A stretch of DNA of 64,000 nucleotides from Streptomyces sp. NBC_00414 (GTDB taxonomy: Bacteria; Actinomycetota; Actinomycetes; Streptomycetales; Streptomycetaceae). The first letter of the stretch is position 1. The number at the start of each line of letters is the position of its first letter. The DNA lies in contig NZ_CP107935.1 of the NCBI RefSeq assembly GCF_036038375.1, positions 248,001 through 312,000 of the forward strand. The letters are read 5' to 3'. Under the pieces are notes generated by a model, which ran no database searches, was not told where the DNA came from, and was given only the letters and a program-made list of their open reading frames with translations. This document shows, piece by piece, positions 25,253 to 34,149 of this stretch. The position numbers and the translations under genes are program-made.

Positions 25253-25770
25253 CTACCCGAACAGGCGCCGCTGGATCTCCCGCCGGTAGTCCTGGAGCGT
25301 CCTGTCGAGATGTGCCGACGTGGCCTCGGCCGCCTGATCGGGCCGGCCGTCGCGGATGGCTCGATAGATCGTCCCGTGTTCCTGAACGGCCGACGCAGTG
25401 TTCTCGCCAAGCGTGTCGTGGATCCCGATCGCGCTCGACTGCCGCTGAAGCCGTCGTGCGTCGCGCACGGCGCTGACGAGGAAGGTGTTGTGCGAGGGCC
25501 GCCGCCACAGCCATGTGAAAGTCCTCGTCCGCCTGGTTGAACTCCTCGACCTGACAGTGGACAAAGCCGTGCCGACACTGCTGCATGGCGACCTCGATGG
25601 TCCGCAGCTCGGCGGGCGTGGCGCGGGTTGCCGCCAGACTGCTGGCGGCCATCTCGTGAACCCTGCGGAACTCGAACAGCATCAGTACGTGGTCGATGCC
25701 GACGGGACGGAAGAAGCCTCCCCACCGGCTGGTGATGAGCATGCCCTCGTCGTCCGCGACGAACAAATGG
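25253..25770 (-). pseudogene. FadR/GntR-type regulator, frameshifted and truncated
   Basis: From about 25770 leftward: EGMLITSRWGG (end of the wing), SSLAATRATPAELRTIEVAM, EEFNQADEDFHMAVAAA. The frame then shifts near 25495 and the match continues with SHNTFLVSAVRDARRL, TASAVQEHGTIYRAIRDGRP and HLDRTLQDYRREIQRRLFG, stopping at 25253. It is a second FCD-type GntR relic, different from the one at 20184. Its DNA-binding domain has been removed by the IS fragment starting at about 25775. Confidence 0.7.
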
Positions 25771-25774
25771 CGGG

Positions 25775-26430
25775 CTTTGCCTGCGGATTTTCCACCATGG
25801 GAGACGGTTTACGGGTTCTTCTGGAGGTGGCACCGGGCTGGGGTCGTCACCTACATCCGTGACCAGCTCCGCCGGAGAATCCGTACTGGCAAGGGCCGCT
25901 GCCCGCACCCGGTGACGCTGATCGTGGACTCCCAGTCTGTCAAAGGAGCCTCCACCGTCGGCCGGGGCTACGATGCCGCCAAAAACAACGGCCACAAGCG
26001 ACATATCACCGTGGACACGCTAGGCCTGCCCGTGATGATCACGGTGACGCCCGCCGACATCCAGGACCGCGACGCCGCCCGCGACGTGTTCTGGCGCCTG
26101 CGTCTCACCCAGCCGCAGATCACCCAGGTCTGGGCGGACCGTGGCTATGCCGGCGAACTCGTTGATTGGGCCCGCGACCGCCTCTGGCTCACCCTGCGCA
26201 TCGTCTCCCGGCCCAAAGGCACCAAGGGCTTCGTCGTCCTGCCCCGCCGCTGGAAAGTCGAGCGCACGATCGGCTGGTGCATGAACGCCCGCCGCAACGC
26301 ACACGACTACGAGCGTCTGCCCCAGCACTCCGAAGCACACCTGAACTGGGCCCTCATCACCATGATGACTCGACGCCTCACCCGCAAGAGCCCCCGCACC
26401 AGCCAGTGGACGAGGAACACTCGTGCCTGA
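25775..26430 (+). pseudogene. IS5-family transposase lacking its N-terminus
   Basis: It starts abruptly at FPPWETVYGFFWRWHRAGV. It keeps the first catalytic Asp (LIVDSQSVKGA), the GHKRHITVDTLGLPV strand, the second Asp (VWADRGYAGELVDWA) and the Glu-containing KVERTIGWCMNARRNAHDYE. It stops at 26430. The first 90 or so residues are missing and the joint falls inside the GntR relic. Same transposase type as the intact copy at 27748-28587 but clearly a different element. Confidence 0.8.
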
Positions 26431-26537
26431 TCGGCAGCAGTTACGTCACGTGACTGAAAGGCATCGGCCCAGTCGTGGCTCGGTGCATCTCCGCGCAAAG
26501 TACTGAACCGAGTCGAGTACATCCGGGATCATGAACC

Positions 26538-27413
26538 ATGCTTCCGGACACCTGGACCCTCACCGAAGACATCGAGGACTTCCTCGCTCGCGCCAGAGAC
26601 TTTCTCCGTTCGCACCCAGCTCTGCACAACACGCCGCTCACCAGGCTGGAAAAGTGGCGGACCCAACCGGGCGCGTTCACCCCAGGTTCCGTCCTCTTCG
26701 GCCGGCTGGAGTCGGCGGGCGAGACCCAAGCGATCTTCTACCGTCCGCCGACCCGTCGGCTGACCCTCACCCCCCTCTCCTCCGAACGGGCCGACGCCCT
26801 CGCCCTCCATCTGGCCGGCCTCGGCCACACCCTCGCCGGCGTCACCGCGGACCACGACACCGCCACCGCATTCGCCGAAGCCTGGCGGCGGTACACCGGC
26901 GCGACGCCCACACTCCGCGTCCGGATGCACCTCTACCGCCTCGACACCCTCACCCCGCCGAACCCGCACCCAGACGGCCACGGCCGCCCGGTGGGTGAGC
27001 AGGACCACGACCACCTCATGCGCTGGTGCCGTGAACTCGCCGTCGACCTCGGCGAGACCGTCACCATCGACGCCGCCTCCTGGGCCAGCACCCGCTTTGC
27101 CGAGAAGACCTACACCTTCTGGGAGACGCCCGACGGCACCCCCGTCTCCATGGCAGGTGTGAACCCGATGATCGCAGGCATGGTTCGGGTGGACCCCGTC
27201 TACACCCCAGCCGACCTCCGCGGACGCGGCTACGCGGCCGCCGTCACCGCAGAGGTGAGCCGGGCCGCGCGTGCCGCAGGAGCCACAGAGGTCGTGCTCT
27301 TCACGGACGCGGGCAACCCCACCAGCAATGCCCTCTACCAACGCCTCGGATACCGCCGGATCGCCGACTGGGCTCCGTACGACTTCGTTTACGCCGCAGC
27401 AGAAGCCAGTTGA
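26538..27413 (+). CDS. GNAT-family N-acetyltransferase
   Basis: A 291-residue protein with an N-terminal half of unknown role (residues 1-140) and a C-terminal GNAT domain. The acetyl-CoA motif A is visible as VYTPADLRGRGYAAAVTAEV (R-x-x-G-x-A) near residue 222, and a C-terminal SNALYQRLGYRRI motif B. Acceptor unknown. ATG 26538 has only a weak ribosome-binding site. It lies between two IS5-type elements but is intact. Confidence 0.85.
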   Translation: MLPDTWTLTEDIEDFLARARDFLRSHPALHNTPLTRLEKWRTQPGAFTPGSVLFGRLESAGETQAIFYRPPTRRLTLTPLSSERADALALHLAGLGHTLAGVTADHDTATAFAEAWRRYTGATPTLRVRMHLYRLDTLTPPNPHPDGHGRPVGEQDHDHLMRWCRELAVDLGETVTIDAASWASTRFAEKTYTFWETPDGTPVSMAGVNPMIAGMVRVDPVYTPADLRGRGYAAAVTAEVSRAARAAGATEVVLFTDAGNPTSNALYQRLGYRRIADWAPYDFVYAAAEAS

Positions 27414-27517
27414 GAAGCGGGAGCGCGACAGCTACAGACGACACCACACCATCCCCGGACTTCGCACCCAGCCCTGCCGACCTTCCGCGTTCCGTGGGAT
27501 AGGTAGAAAAACACCTA

Positions 27518-28642
27518 CTGAGAGGGCGTTTTGGCGTCTTTGGCTAGTTGATGGGGTGAATTCTGGCGAGTGTCTGCAGAGTTAGACGCGGCGTTTTGCT
27601 GCTTGAGCGGTGGCTGGGGCGAGCGCCTGGTTGTTGCGCCCGCACTGCTCCTGTTTCGTCGCAATGTGCTCCGCTTGGCTCCCAATGCCCCGGGCGACCG
27701 GTCCCGCGCCCTGACCGATGCTCCGGCTGCTGGGCTACCCCGGAGACATGAGCGACCGACGCCGCTACCCCAGCGACCTGTCCGACGCCCGCTGGGCGTT
27801 GATCGAGCCACTGCTGACCAGCTGGCGGACCGAGCAGGCCCGGCACGGCCTGAACATCGGACATCCACCCCGCCACGACCTGCGCGACATCCTCGACGCC
27901 GTGCTCTACGTGGCCCGCACCGGCATTCCCTGGCGCTACCTCCCGCATGACTACCCGCACTGGAACACCGTTTACCAGTACTTCGGCCGCTGGGAGCAGG
28001 CCGGCCTCTTCGAGCACCTCAACGATCTGCTGCGGCGCCGCGTCCGAGAGAACGAGGGCCGCCGACCCGAACCGACCGCCATGGTGATCGACGCACAGAG
28101 CGTCAAGACCTCCACCAACGTTCCTGCCTCCGACCAGGGCGTCGACGTCGGCAAGAAGATCGTGGGCCGCAAGCGCAGCATCGTGATCGACACGACCGGC
28201 CTGCTGCTGACAGCCCTCGTGACCGCGGCGAGCATCCAGGACTCCACCGCGGGCGAGACCCTGATCAACCGGATCGCCTCGGCCCACCCCACCATCCGCA
28301 AAGGATGGGCGGACCGCGGCTATCGCGAGTACCTCGTCGACCACGCCGCCCGACTCGGCATCGACCTTGAGATCGTCCGCCGTTCTCCCGGCACTCGGGG
28401 CTTTGTCGTGCAACCACGCAGGTGGGCGGTGGAAAGAACGCTCGGCTGGCTCATGCTCCACCGCCGCCTGGCCCGCGACTACGAAGCCCTCCCGGCCCGT
28501 TCCACCGCCATGATCTACATTGCGATGATCTCTCTGATGGCCCGCCGCCTCACCAAAGAATCCACTCCCACCTGGCGAGGACTCTGATACCGCATCAAAG
28601 CCACATCCCGGGATGAAACATTGAGGGAAAACGCTCTCTCAG
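27518..28642. mobile_element. Intact IS5-family insertion sequence
   Basis: A single transposase gene is flanked by 15-bp inverted repeats, CTGAGAGGGCGTTTT at 27518-27532 and AAAACGCTCTCTCAG at 28628-28642, with one mismatch. The element is about 1.1 kb. I do not see a convincing target-site duplication beside the repeats, so the boundaries may be off by a few bases or one flank has changed. Confidence 0.8.
27748..28587 (+). CDS. IS5-family transposase, intact
   Basis: A 279-residue DDE transposase. The N-terminus is RRYPSDLSDARWALIEPLL, followed by a DUF4096-like part, then MVIDAQSVKTSTNV (first Asp), GKKIVGRKRSIVIDTTGLLL, WADRGYREYLVDHA (second Asp) and RWAVERTLGWLMLHRRLARD (Glu). All catalytic residues are present and no frameshift is needed. 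ATG 27748 is chosen; the frame opens 30 bases earlier. Potentially active. Confidence 0.9.
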   Translation: MSDRRRYPSDLSDARWALIEPLLTSWRTEQARHGLNIGHPPRHDLRDILDAVLYVARTGIPWRYLPHDYPHWNTVYQYFGRWEQAGLFEHLNDLLRRRVRENEGRRPEPTAMVIDAQSVKTSTNVPASDQGVDVGKKIVGRKRSIVIDTTGLLLTALVTAASIQDSTAGETLINRIASAHPTIRKGWADRGYREYLVDHAARLGIDLEIVRRSPGTRGFVVQPRRWAVERTLGWLMLHRRLARDYEALPARSTAMIYIAMISLMARRLTKESTPTWRGL

Positions 28643-28860
28643 CCAGCCCCAGTGGCTCGACGTCGTACTCGGGGCCGGTCCAGGGCGGCCGAGGAAGGTC
28701 GCGAAGCGGCTGAAGAAGGGTGACGGACCTGCCCTACCGGGACTCCCCCGCCCCGTCATCGCTGAAGGGCCGCCGCGGAGTGTGAACGCCCGGTACGCCG
28801 ACCAGCCGGGAGCGGCGATACCGCCCGCGCGGTCCTGGAGCCATCGGTGCCGGTATCGGT

Positions 28861-29994
28861 TCACTTCGAGGGCGGGTCACCGTCATTGTCTTGGAGGGTG
28901 TGACGACGTTCCTGTTCGCGCTTGGAGTAGGCCGCGGCCCGGATCGCCTCGTCGCTCTCCAAGCCTGAGCCCAGCGCGCCGCCCACGGTGGCGACCGAAG
29001 CGACGAACCAGGACAACGTCCAGTACTCCGCGGCGTGCAGCGGGGTTCGTGTCGTAGCGGCGAACACTCGGTCGTTGAGGATGAACAGGGCCCACACCAA
29101 GTTGATGACCATCAGACCCACGTAGCAGACGAGCACTCCGATTCCCACGGTCACGACCGTCGAGGCGTTGTAGAGCCGCGCCCTCTGCCTCGCCTCCAGC
29201 GAGCCCTCTGTTGATCGATGCCACAGCTGCGCGTCCACGATCAGCCAGCCGATCATGATGCCGACCGATCCGACCATGGCGATGACGAGGCGTGGCGCGC
29301 TCAGCGCCTCGGCCAGGATCCAGACGGTGGAGTTGACGGTGGCGACTGCTCCCGTGGCGAGTGCGGCCGCCAGGGCTTTGGACAAGCCCGGTACCAACCG
29401 CCACGGCCGGTTGGCGCGGACCATGCCGAAGAGCACCCGCAGGTAACCGCGCGGCCCGCTGGTGACGTACCGGAGGTCAGGGGTCTCCTCCTCACCGACC
29501 GGGCCCGGCTGGGTGGGCGTGAGGCGACGGGCGAAGGGCCCCAGCAGCGACCGGCTCTGCGGAGATTCTTCAGTTCCGTTGGCCGACAGTCCCGCCAGGC
29601 CGAGCACGGCTTCTTCCACGGCCTGCCGGGCCCTCGTCTGCAGCCGCAAGCCCCCCAGGGAAGGAAGAGACAGCAGCGCCAAGCCGTGTTCGTGATTCAG
29701 ATCCACAACGAGCTTGCGGCCGTGCAGATGCAGCGGAAGGTCGGTGAGGGCCACGACGATGTCCCAGTTCTCCGCACTTCCACGGTCCATGATCCGGCGC
29801 ATCAGGGTGGGCGGGTCCTCGGCCCCCGCGGTGAACGGCTCACTGATCACCTCGATGTCGAACCGTCGCTCCTGGCCCGACTTGTGGGCGAGCCGAGCAG
29901 GAAGTGTCCGGGCCATGCGCTGCGCGATTTCCGTCGGCGCGTCCGGATCCGCCAGGAGAGCCACGACCGTAACGCCCTGAGACGACACCCGCAT
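28861..29994 (-). CDS. Membrane protein of unknown function
   Basis: A 377-residue protein. Residues 1-200 are soluble and open with an alternating strand pattern (VTVVALLADPDAPTEIAQ) and WDIVVALTDLPLHLHG. The C-terminal half holds about four membrane helices, at roughly 210-235, 240-262, 283-310 and 333-352, followed by a charged tail. No transporter or enzyme signature recognised. ATG 29994 has a strong AAGGAGG site. It stands alone, with about 980 bases of non-coding DNA upstream. Confidence 0.72.
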   Translation of the reverse strand: MRVSSQGVTVVALLADPDAPTEIAQRMARTLPARLAHKSGQERRFDIEVISEPFTAGAEDPPTLMRRIMDRGSAENWDIVVALTDLPLHLHGRKLVVDLNHEHGLALLSLPSLGGLRLQTRARQAVEEAVLGLAGLSANGTEESPQSRSLLGPFARRLTPTQPGPVGEEETPDLRYVTSGPRGYLRVLFGMVRANRPWRLVPGLSKALAAALATGAVATVNSTVWILAEALSAPRLVIAMVGSVGIMIGWLIVDAQLWHRSTEGSLEARQRARLYNASTVVTVGIGVLVCYVGLMVINLVWALFILNDRVFAATTRTPLHAAEYWTLSWFVASVATVGGALGSGLESDEAIRAAAYSKREQERRHTLQDNDGDPPSK

Positions 29995-30600
29995 GAATGG
30001 ACCTCCTTGTGGCTGCCCCGCGATCCCCAGCGCCCGCAGATGCCACTGAGGGAACGTTGGGCTTCGCAGTCAGCCTGTCCGAAAACGCGGCGCGAACGCA
30101 TGCGCATGTCGGGCCCGATCGGCCTCCCTGTATTGCCCTGCCAGGCTCAGGCGTCCCACTGCTCCTGGGGAGTCGGACGGGCGCGTGGATCAGCGGCAGG
30201 GTGGACACCGCGTCACGGAGTGGCCCCACGCGACGGGTGACCCCGGACGCCGCTGCCCGTGAGGCCGAACGGCGTGGTGGCGAACATGCCTGGAACCGGG
30301 AGTCGCCCCGGCGCCCGCAGCCGGAGACTGCCGTCTTGGCCCGGACCCGTGACCTACCCATCACGATAGGCGTGCGGGAGAGCATGCACCACTTCCGGAA
30401 GATCGATCAGGAAGCAGAACTCAAGCCGATCCCGGAACAGCTCGCCCCCGCCCCGCCCTGGAACGCACGCCCGGCTGGGAGATCGGGGCGGCCGGTCCGG
30501 ACACCACCGGCGAACCCGGGCTGGCCCTTGCCCAGAGCTTCGAGATCCTCCGCATCGACCTCGGAATCGTCCAACGCACCCCAGAGTCCAGGGGATTCAC

Positions 30601-30644
30601 GGTAAAGGTCCGGGCCGGCGCCGACTCCGGCCCGGACCTTTACC
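30601..30644. terminator. 18-bp perfect hairpin
   Basis: Stem arms at 30601-30618 and 30627-30644 (GGTAAAGGTCCGGGCCGG) pair perfectly across an 8-base loop. It has the look of a strong bidirectional terminator, yet no intact gene ends beside it. Confidence 0.75.
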
Positions 30645-30860
30645 AATGTCGGTCAGCACACCGCGGCGGGGTCCAGGCCACATGTGCGCTGCCGACCCGT
30701 CCGCGGCTGTTGGGGGGTGCCGACGGACGGTGACCGGCCCGACGGAGCGGAGATGGGCCGGCCGATGTCCGCGCGGCGGACCGAACCGGGGAACGCGCGA
30801 ACACCAGAACCCTAGGGCGCAGGCGTCGTCGCGCACGATCCACTGAGCGCGGCCGTTGTC

Positions 30861-30966
30861 CGCACAGCGCGGGGCGATGGCGTGGCCAGCCGATCCGCCG
30901 CCGCGCGGGCGCCGCGCGTTCACCCGAGGCCGGGGTCACCACGCACAGCGCGGGGCGATGGCGTGG
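30861..30966. repeat. 25-bp direct repeat
   Basis: CGCACAGCGCGGGGCGATGG plus CGTGG occurs identically at 30861-30885 and 30942-30966, an 81-base period. The second copy ends 7 bases before the stop of the AraC gene. Confidence 0.9.
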
Positions 30967-30973
30967 GCCATGG

Positions 30974-31957
30974 TCACCCGGAACGCAGTGTCTGCGAGGG
31001 CAGCTCGCCGAAGCGCGCCCGGTAACGGGACGCGAACCGGCCCAGGTGACCGAAGCTCCAACGATGGGCGACCTCGCTCACGTTCACTTCGCCCGGTGTG
31101 CCGCGGCGCAGTTCGTCGTGGGCGCGGGTGAGACGGACGTCGGTGAGGTAGGCCAGCGGGGTCATGCCGACGTACTGCTGGAAGGCTTCTTGCAGTCGCC
31201 GCACGCTCACCCCGGCGAGCACGGCCAACTCCCCGACCGTGAAGGGGTGTTGCGGCATGCTGTGCATGGCCTCGACGGCACGCTTGACGGGGCCCGGGCG
31301 CAGGGCGGGTTTCGGTCGGTCGAGCTCGTCGCGGTAGCGGTGGCCGGTGGCGAGGAGAAGCCCGGTCAGCAGTGCCTCCTGGATCGGGCGGGCGACCATC
31401 GGCCGGGCCAGCAGCCCGCCGGTCTGCATCCCGTCGAACACGGCGCGGATCATCCGTACCCAGCTCTGACCCGCTCCGTGCGCGACGTCGAGTTCGGGCG
31501 TGAGGGCGACGGGGGTGCGCAGCGGTCGGCCGAGAAGGCGTTCGAGTTGATCGTTGAGGGCCTTCGAGTCGATCTTCACGGCCAGCATGGAGCAGTCGGT
31601 GCTCACTCGCTCCAGGGTCGTGTCGCCGTGCGGCTGGAAGACGGCGGCGTTCGCTGTGGTCGCCACCGCATGGGTGTGCCTTCCTTGACGCCAGGCCAGG
31701 TGGCCGTCCAGGGGGATGTCCACGTGGTAGGAGCCGAGTTCCCCGAACTGTATGCGCACCTCCGCGCCGAAAGAGAGCCGTCCGAGTGTGAGCGGGCCGA
31801 GTGCGGCGATGTCGTACCGGGCCATGAACTCACTGCTGCCGTCGGGTACGTCGATGAAGTTGGCGTAGAAGCGTTCGTGGATGACCTGCCGGGCCTCGTC
31901 CACATCCGTCGTCCGGAACTTCAGCAAATCCTGGCCCTGGTCGGGCGAGTGGTGCAT
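30974..31957 (-). CDS. AraC-family regulator
   Basis: A 327-residue regulator. Residues about 30-200 form an AraC-binding-like domain (FGELGSYHVDIPLDGHLAW, VFQPHGDTTLER); residues about 225-325 form the double helix-turn-helix (FTVGELAVLAGVSVRRLQEAF and VSEVAHRWSFGHLGRFASRY). ATG 31957 follows AGGAG with eight bases of spacing. It lies in the same direction as, and 150 bases downstream of, the chaperone/redox operon, but with its own ribosome-binding site; co-transcription is possible but not shown. Confidence 0.88.
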   Translation of the reverse strand: MHHSPDQGQDLLKFRTTDVDEARQVIHERFYANFIDVPDGSSEFMARYDIAALGPLTLGRLSFGAEVRIQFGELGSYHVDIPLDGHLAWRQGRHTHAVATTANAAVFQPHGDTTLERVSTDCSMLAVKIDSKALNDQLERLLGRPLRTPVALTPELDVAHGAGQSWVRMIRAVFDGMQTGGLLARPMVARPIQEALLTGLLLATGHRYRDELDRPKPALRPGPVKRAVEAMHSMPQHPFTVGELAVLAGVSVRRLQEAFQQYVGMTPLAYLTDVRLTRAHDELRRGTPGEVNVSEVAHRWSFGHLGRFASRYRARFGELPSQTLRSG

Positions 31958-32107
31958 ACCGCGATCTCCTGCGCCTTTGGGCCGTACGAGGGATGGTGCA
32001 GATCATCGTCACCCATTGTCCGCTGCCACACCCCTGTTTTTCCTTGTCCCGGCTGATCGGGTGGGAACGGGACGTCGCCTCAGGCCGATCTCGTCGCCTG
32101 CTGGGTG

Positions 32108-33889
32108 TCACGCGAGCCAAGCGGACTCTTGGGGACGGGTGTGCGGTGAGGTGTCGGTACCGCCGGGCGTGGCCGTGCGACCCAGGTAGCGGTGCACGAA
32201 GTGGATGCTCATCGCGCCCTCGCCGACCGCGGAGGCCACGCGCTTCACCGAGCCGCTGCGGACGTCGCCGACGGCGAAGACGCCGGGCAGACTGGTCTCC
32301 AGCGTCAGGCAGTCGCGGCCCAGGCTCCGCCACAGCTCGGGAACGGAGCAGGCTTGAGCCTCCGCTCCGGTGAGCACGTAGCCCCGTGCGTCGAGGGCGA
32401 GCGCGCCGGACAGCCACTCGGTGTGAGGGTCGGCGCCGGTGAAGACGAACAGGGCCCGTACCGCGAGGTGGCGGTGCTCGCCCGTACGGTGGTCGACCAC
32501 GTCGACCGCCTTGAGCGCCTGCTCGCCGAGTACCTCCGTCATCTCGGTGTGCAGCATCACGCGCACCTTCGGGTGGCGCTCGATCTGATCGATCAGGTAG
32601 CGGGACATGTGCGCCTCGATGCTCGGCCCACGGATGAGCAGATACACCTGTGGCGCGTACCCGGCCAGGAAGAGCACGGCCTGGCCGGCGGAGTTGCCAC
32701 CTCCGACCACCGCCACCGGGTCGGCACGGCACTGCTGGGCCTCGTAGAGGGTCGCCGAGTAGTGGACGCTCGTGCCCTCCAACGGCTCGATGCCGGGCAC
32801 CTGGAGGCGACGGTAGCGGGCGCCGGTGGCCAGGACGACGGTACGGGCGGTGATCTCGCTGCCGTCGGCGAACCCGACGGCGTAGTGGCCGTCCCGCCGT
32901 TCGAGCCGGGCCGCCTCCGCGGGGACGCTGATCCGGGCGCCGAACTTTTCCGCCTGCAGCACGGCGCGCTCGGTGAGTTCGGCGCCGGAGATGCCGGCGG
33001 GGAAGCCGAAACAGTTCTCGATGCGGGACGATGTCCCGGCCTGGCCGCCGGTCGCCATCGACTCGGCCACGGTCGTGCCGAGGCCCTCCGAGGCGGCGTT
33101 CACCGCGGCGGCGAGTCCGGCCGGGCCGGAGCCGACGATCAGGAGATCGTCGCGGCCGTTGCCCGACGGCAGGGGCGGCAAGCCGATCAACCGGGCCAGT
33201 TCGGCGTTGCTCGGATTGCGCAGCAGGGTCGTGTCCCGCCAGATCACCAGCGGCGTCTGCTCCGGACCGACCGCGAAGCGGCGCAGCAGCGCCTCGGCCT
33301 CCTTGTCCGTCTCCAGATCGATCCAGCGGTGCGGCAGCCGGTTGCGGGCGGCGAACTCGCGCAGCCGCCGGGTGTCGGGCGAGTAGCGCGAGCCGATGAT
33401 GCGGAAACCGGCGCCCTGCCCGACGAGCAGGGCACGGCGGCCCAGGCAGGCGCGCAGCACCACATCAGCGAGGAGGGAGTCCCGGGTCACCAGGTCACGC
33501 AGCTGATCCATGGGCAGGGCGAGGACCTCGCCGGGGTCCCTGACCACGGCGGCGTAGAAGGCCACCTGTCCGTTCAGGAGGCCGAGTTCGCCGATGAAGC
33601 GGCCGGGGCCGTGCACCCGCAGCAGGCGTTCATCGGGTGTGCCGTAGCCCTCGACGATGGCGATCGAGCCACTGAGGACGACGTAGAACGTCTCGCACCG
33701 CTCCCCCTCCCGGATCAGCACGTCACCGGCGTCGACCGCGCGCCGCCAGCCGTGCTGCGCCAGGCGGGCCGTCTGGTCGTCCGACAGGCGGGGATAGGCG
33801 CCGTAGATGTCGGGGGTCTCGAAGGGGACGCTCTCTACCGTCTCGTCCGCCACCGGCGCCGAGCCCGGCCGCGTCTCGTCGCCGGCCAT
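32108..33889 (-). CDS. Cyclic-nucleotide-binding / thioredoxin-reductase-like flavoprotein
   Basis: A 593-residue three-part protein. Residues about 25-145 are a CAP-type cyclic-nucleotide-binding domain (LIREGERCETFYVVLSGSIA, GRFIGELGLLNGQ). Residues 165-255 look like a thioredoxin/glutaredoxin-fold linker (GSRYSPDTRRLREF, ETPLVIW) without cysteines. Residues 265-580 are a pyridine nucleotide-disulfide reductase module with FAD loop VGSGPAGLAAA, NADP loop VVGGGNSAGQAVLFLA and the closing GVFAVGDVRSG. The usual redox CxxC of thioredoxin reductase is missing; the region reads YSATLYEAQQC. Its ATG overlaps the stop of the UBP gene (TGATG), so it is translationally coupled. Last gene of the operon. 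Confidence 0.85.
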   Translation of the reverse strand: MAGDETRPGSAPVADETVESVPFETPDIYGAYPRLSDDQTARLAQHGWRRAVDAGDVLIREGERCETFYVVLSGSIAIVEGYGTPDERLLRVHGPGRFIGELGLLNGQVAFYAAVVRDPGEVLALPMDQLRDLVTRDSLLADVVLRACLGRRALLVGQGAGFRIIGSRYSPDTRRLREFAARNRLPHRWIDLETDKEAEALLRRFAVGPEQTPLVIWRDTTLLRNPSNAELARLIGLPPLPSGNGRDDLLIVGSGPAGLAAAVNAASEGLGTTVAESMATGGQAGTSSRIENCFGFPAGISGAELTERAVLQAEKFGARISVPAEAARLERRDGHYAVGFADGSEITARTVVLATGARYRRLQVPGIEPLEGTSVHYSATLYEAQQCRADPVAVVGGGNSAGQAVLFLAGYAPQVYLLIRGPSIEAHMSRYLIDQIERHPKVRVMLHTEMTEVLGEQALKAVDVVDHRTGEHRHLAVRALFVFTGADPHTEWLSGALALDARGYVLTGAEAQACSVPELWRSLGRDCLTLETSLPGVFAVGDVRSGSVKRVASAVGEGAMSIHFVHRYLGRTATPGGTDTSPHTRPQESAWLA

Positions 33890-34149
33890 CACACGAGCGC
33901 CTCGTGGACGAAGCACCATCGCCAGTCCTCGCCGGGCTCCAGTGACGCCACGATCGGATGGCCGTCGGCGGCGGCGTGACGGCGGGCGTGCCGGTTCGGC
34001 GACGAATCGCAGCAGCCGACGTGGCCGCAGGTCAGGCAGAGCCTGAGGTGGACCCAGGGGGAGTTCGTGGCCAGGCATTCCTCGCATCCCGGGGCGCGCG
34101 GGGTGACGGGGCGTACGAGGGCGAGGTGGGGGTCGGTCCGTACGGTCAT
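33889..34149 (-). CDS. UBP-type zinc-finger protein
   Basis: An 86-residue protein that is essentially one ZnF-UBP domain: CEECLATNSPWVHLRLCLTC, then GHVGCCDSSPNRHARRHAAA and DGHPIVASLEPGEDWRWCF. Cys/His ligands for two or three zincs are all present. In eukaryotes this fold binds the free C-terminus of ubiquitin. Bacteria have no ubiquitin in the usual sense, so here it may bind another C-terminal Gly-Gly-like tail or act as a redox/zinc scaffold; this is inference. Its ATG overlaps the thioredoxin stop by four bases (ATGA), and its own stop overlaps the flavoprotein start. Confidence 0.85.
   Translation of the reverse strand: MTVRTDPHLALVRPVTPRAPGCEECLATNSPWVHLRLCLTCGHVGCCDSSPNRHARRHAAADGHPIVASLEPGEDWRWCFVHEALV

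Larger units (their letters stand above)
29995..30973. other. Long gene-free stretch
   Basis: About 980 bases with no gene I can support, although open frames exist on both strands. It contains a very strong hairpin (30601-30644) and a 25-bp direct repeat (30861-30885 and 30942-30966). A forward reading through 30480-30650 (SFEILRIDLGIVQRT) is protein-like but has no start and runs into the hairpin; it may be the end of a lost gene. Confidence 0.5.

Noticed and set aside
27518..28642. Target-site duplication for the IS at 27518-28642
   Set aside because: Flanking bases CTA and CCA do not match; no duplication can be claimed.
30381..30660. Forward reading SFEILRIDLGIVQRT as a gene
   Set aside because: No start codon in frame at a sensible place, and the frame runs through an 18-bp hairpin.
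32192..33979. 595-codon forward frame opposite the flavoprotein
   Set aside because: Antisense shadow. FAD and NADP motifs are in the reverse frame.
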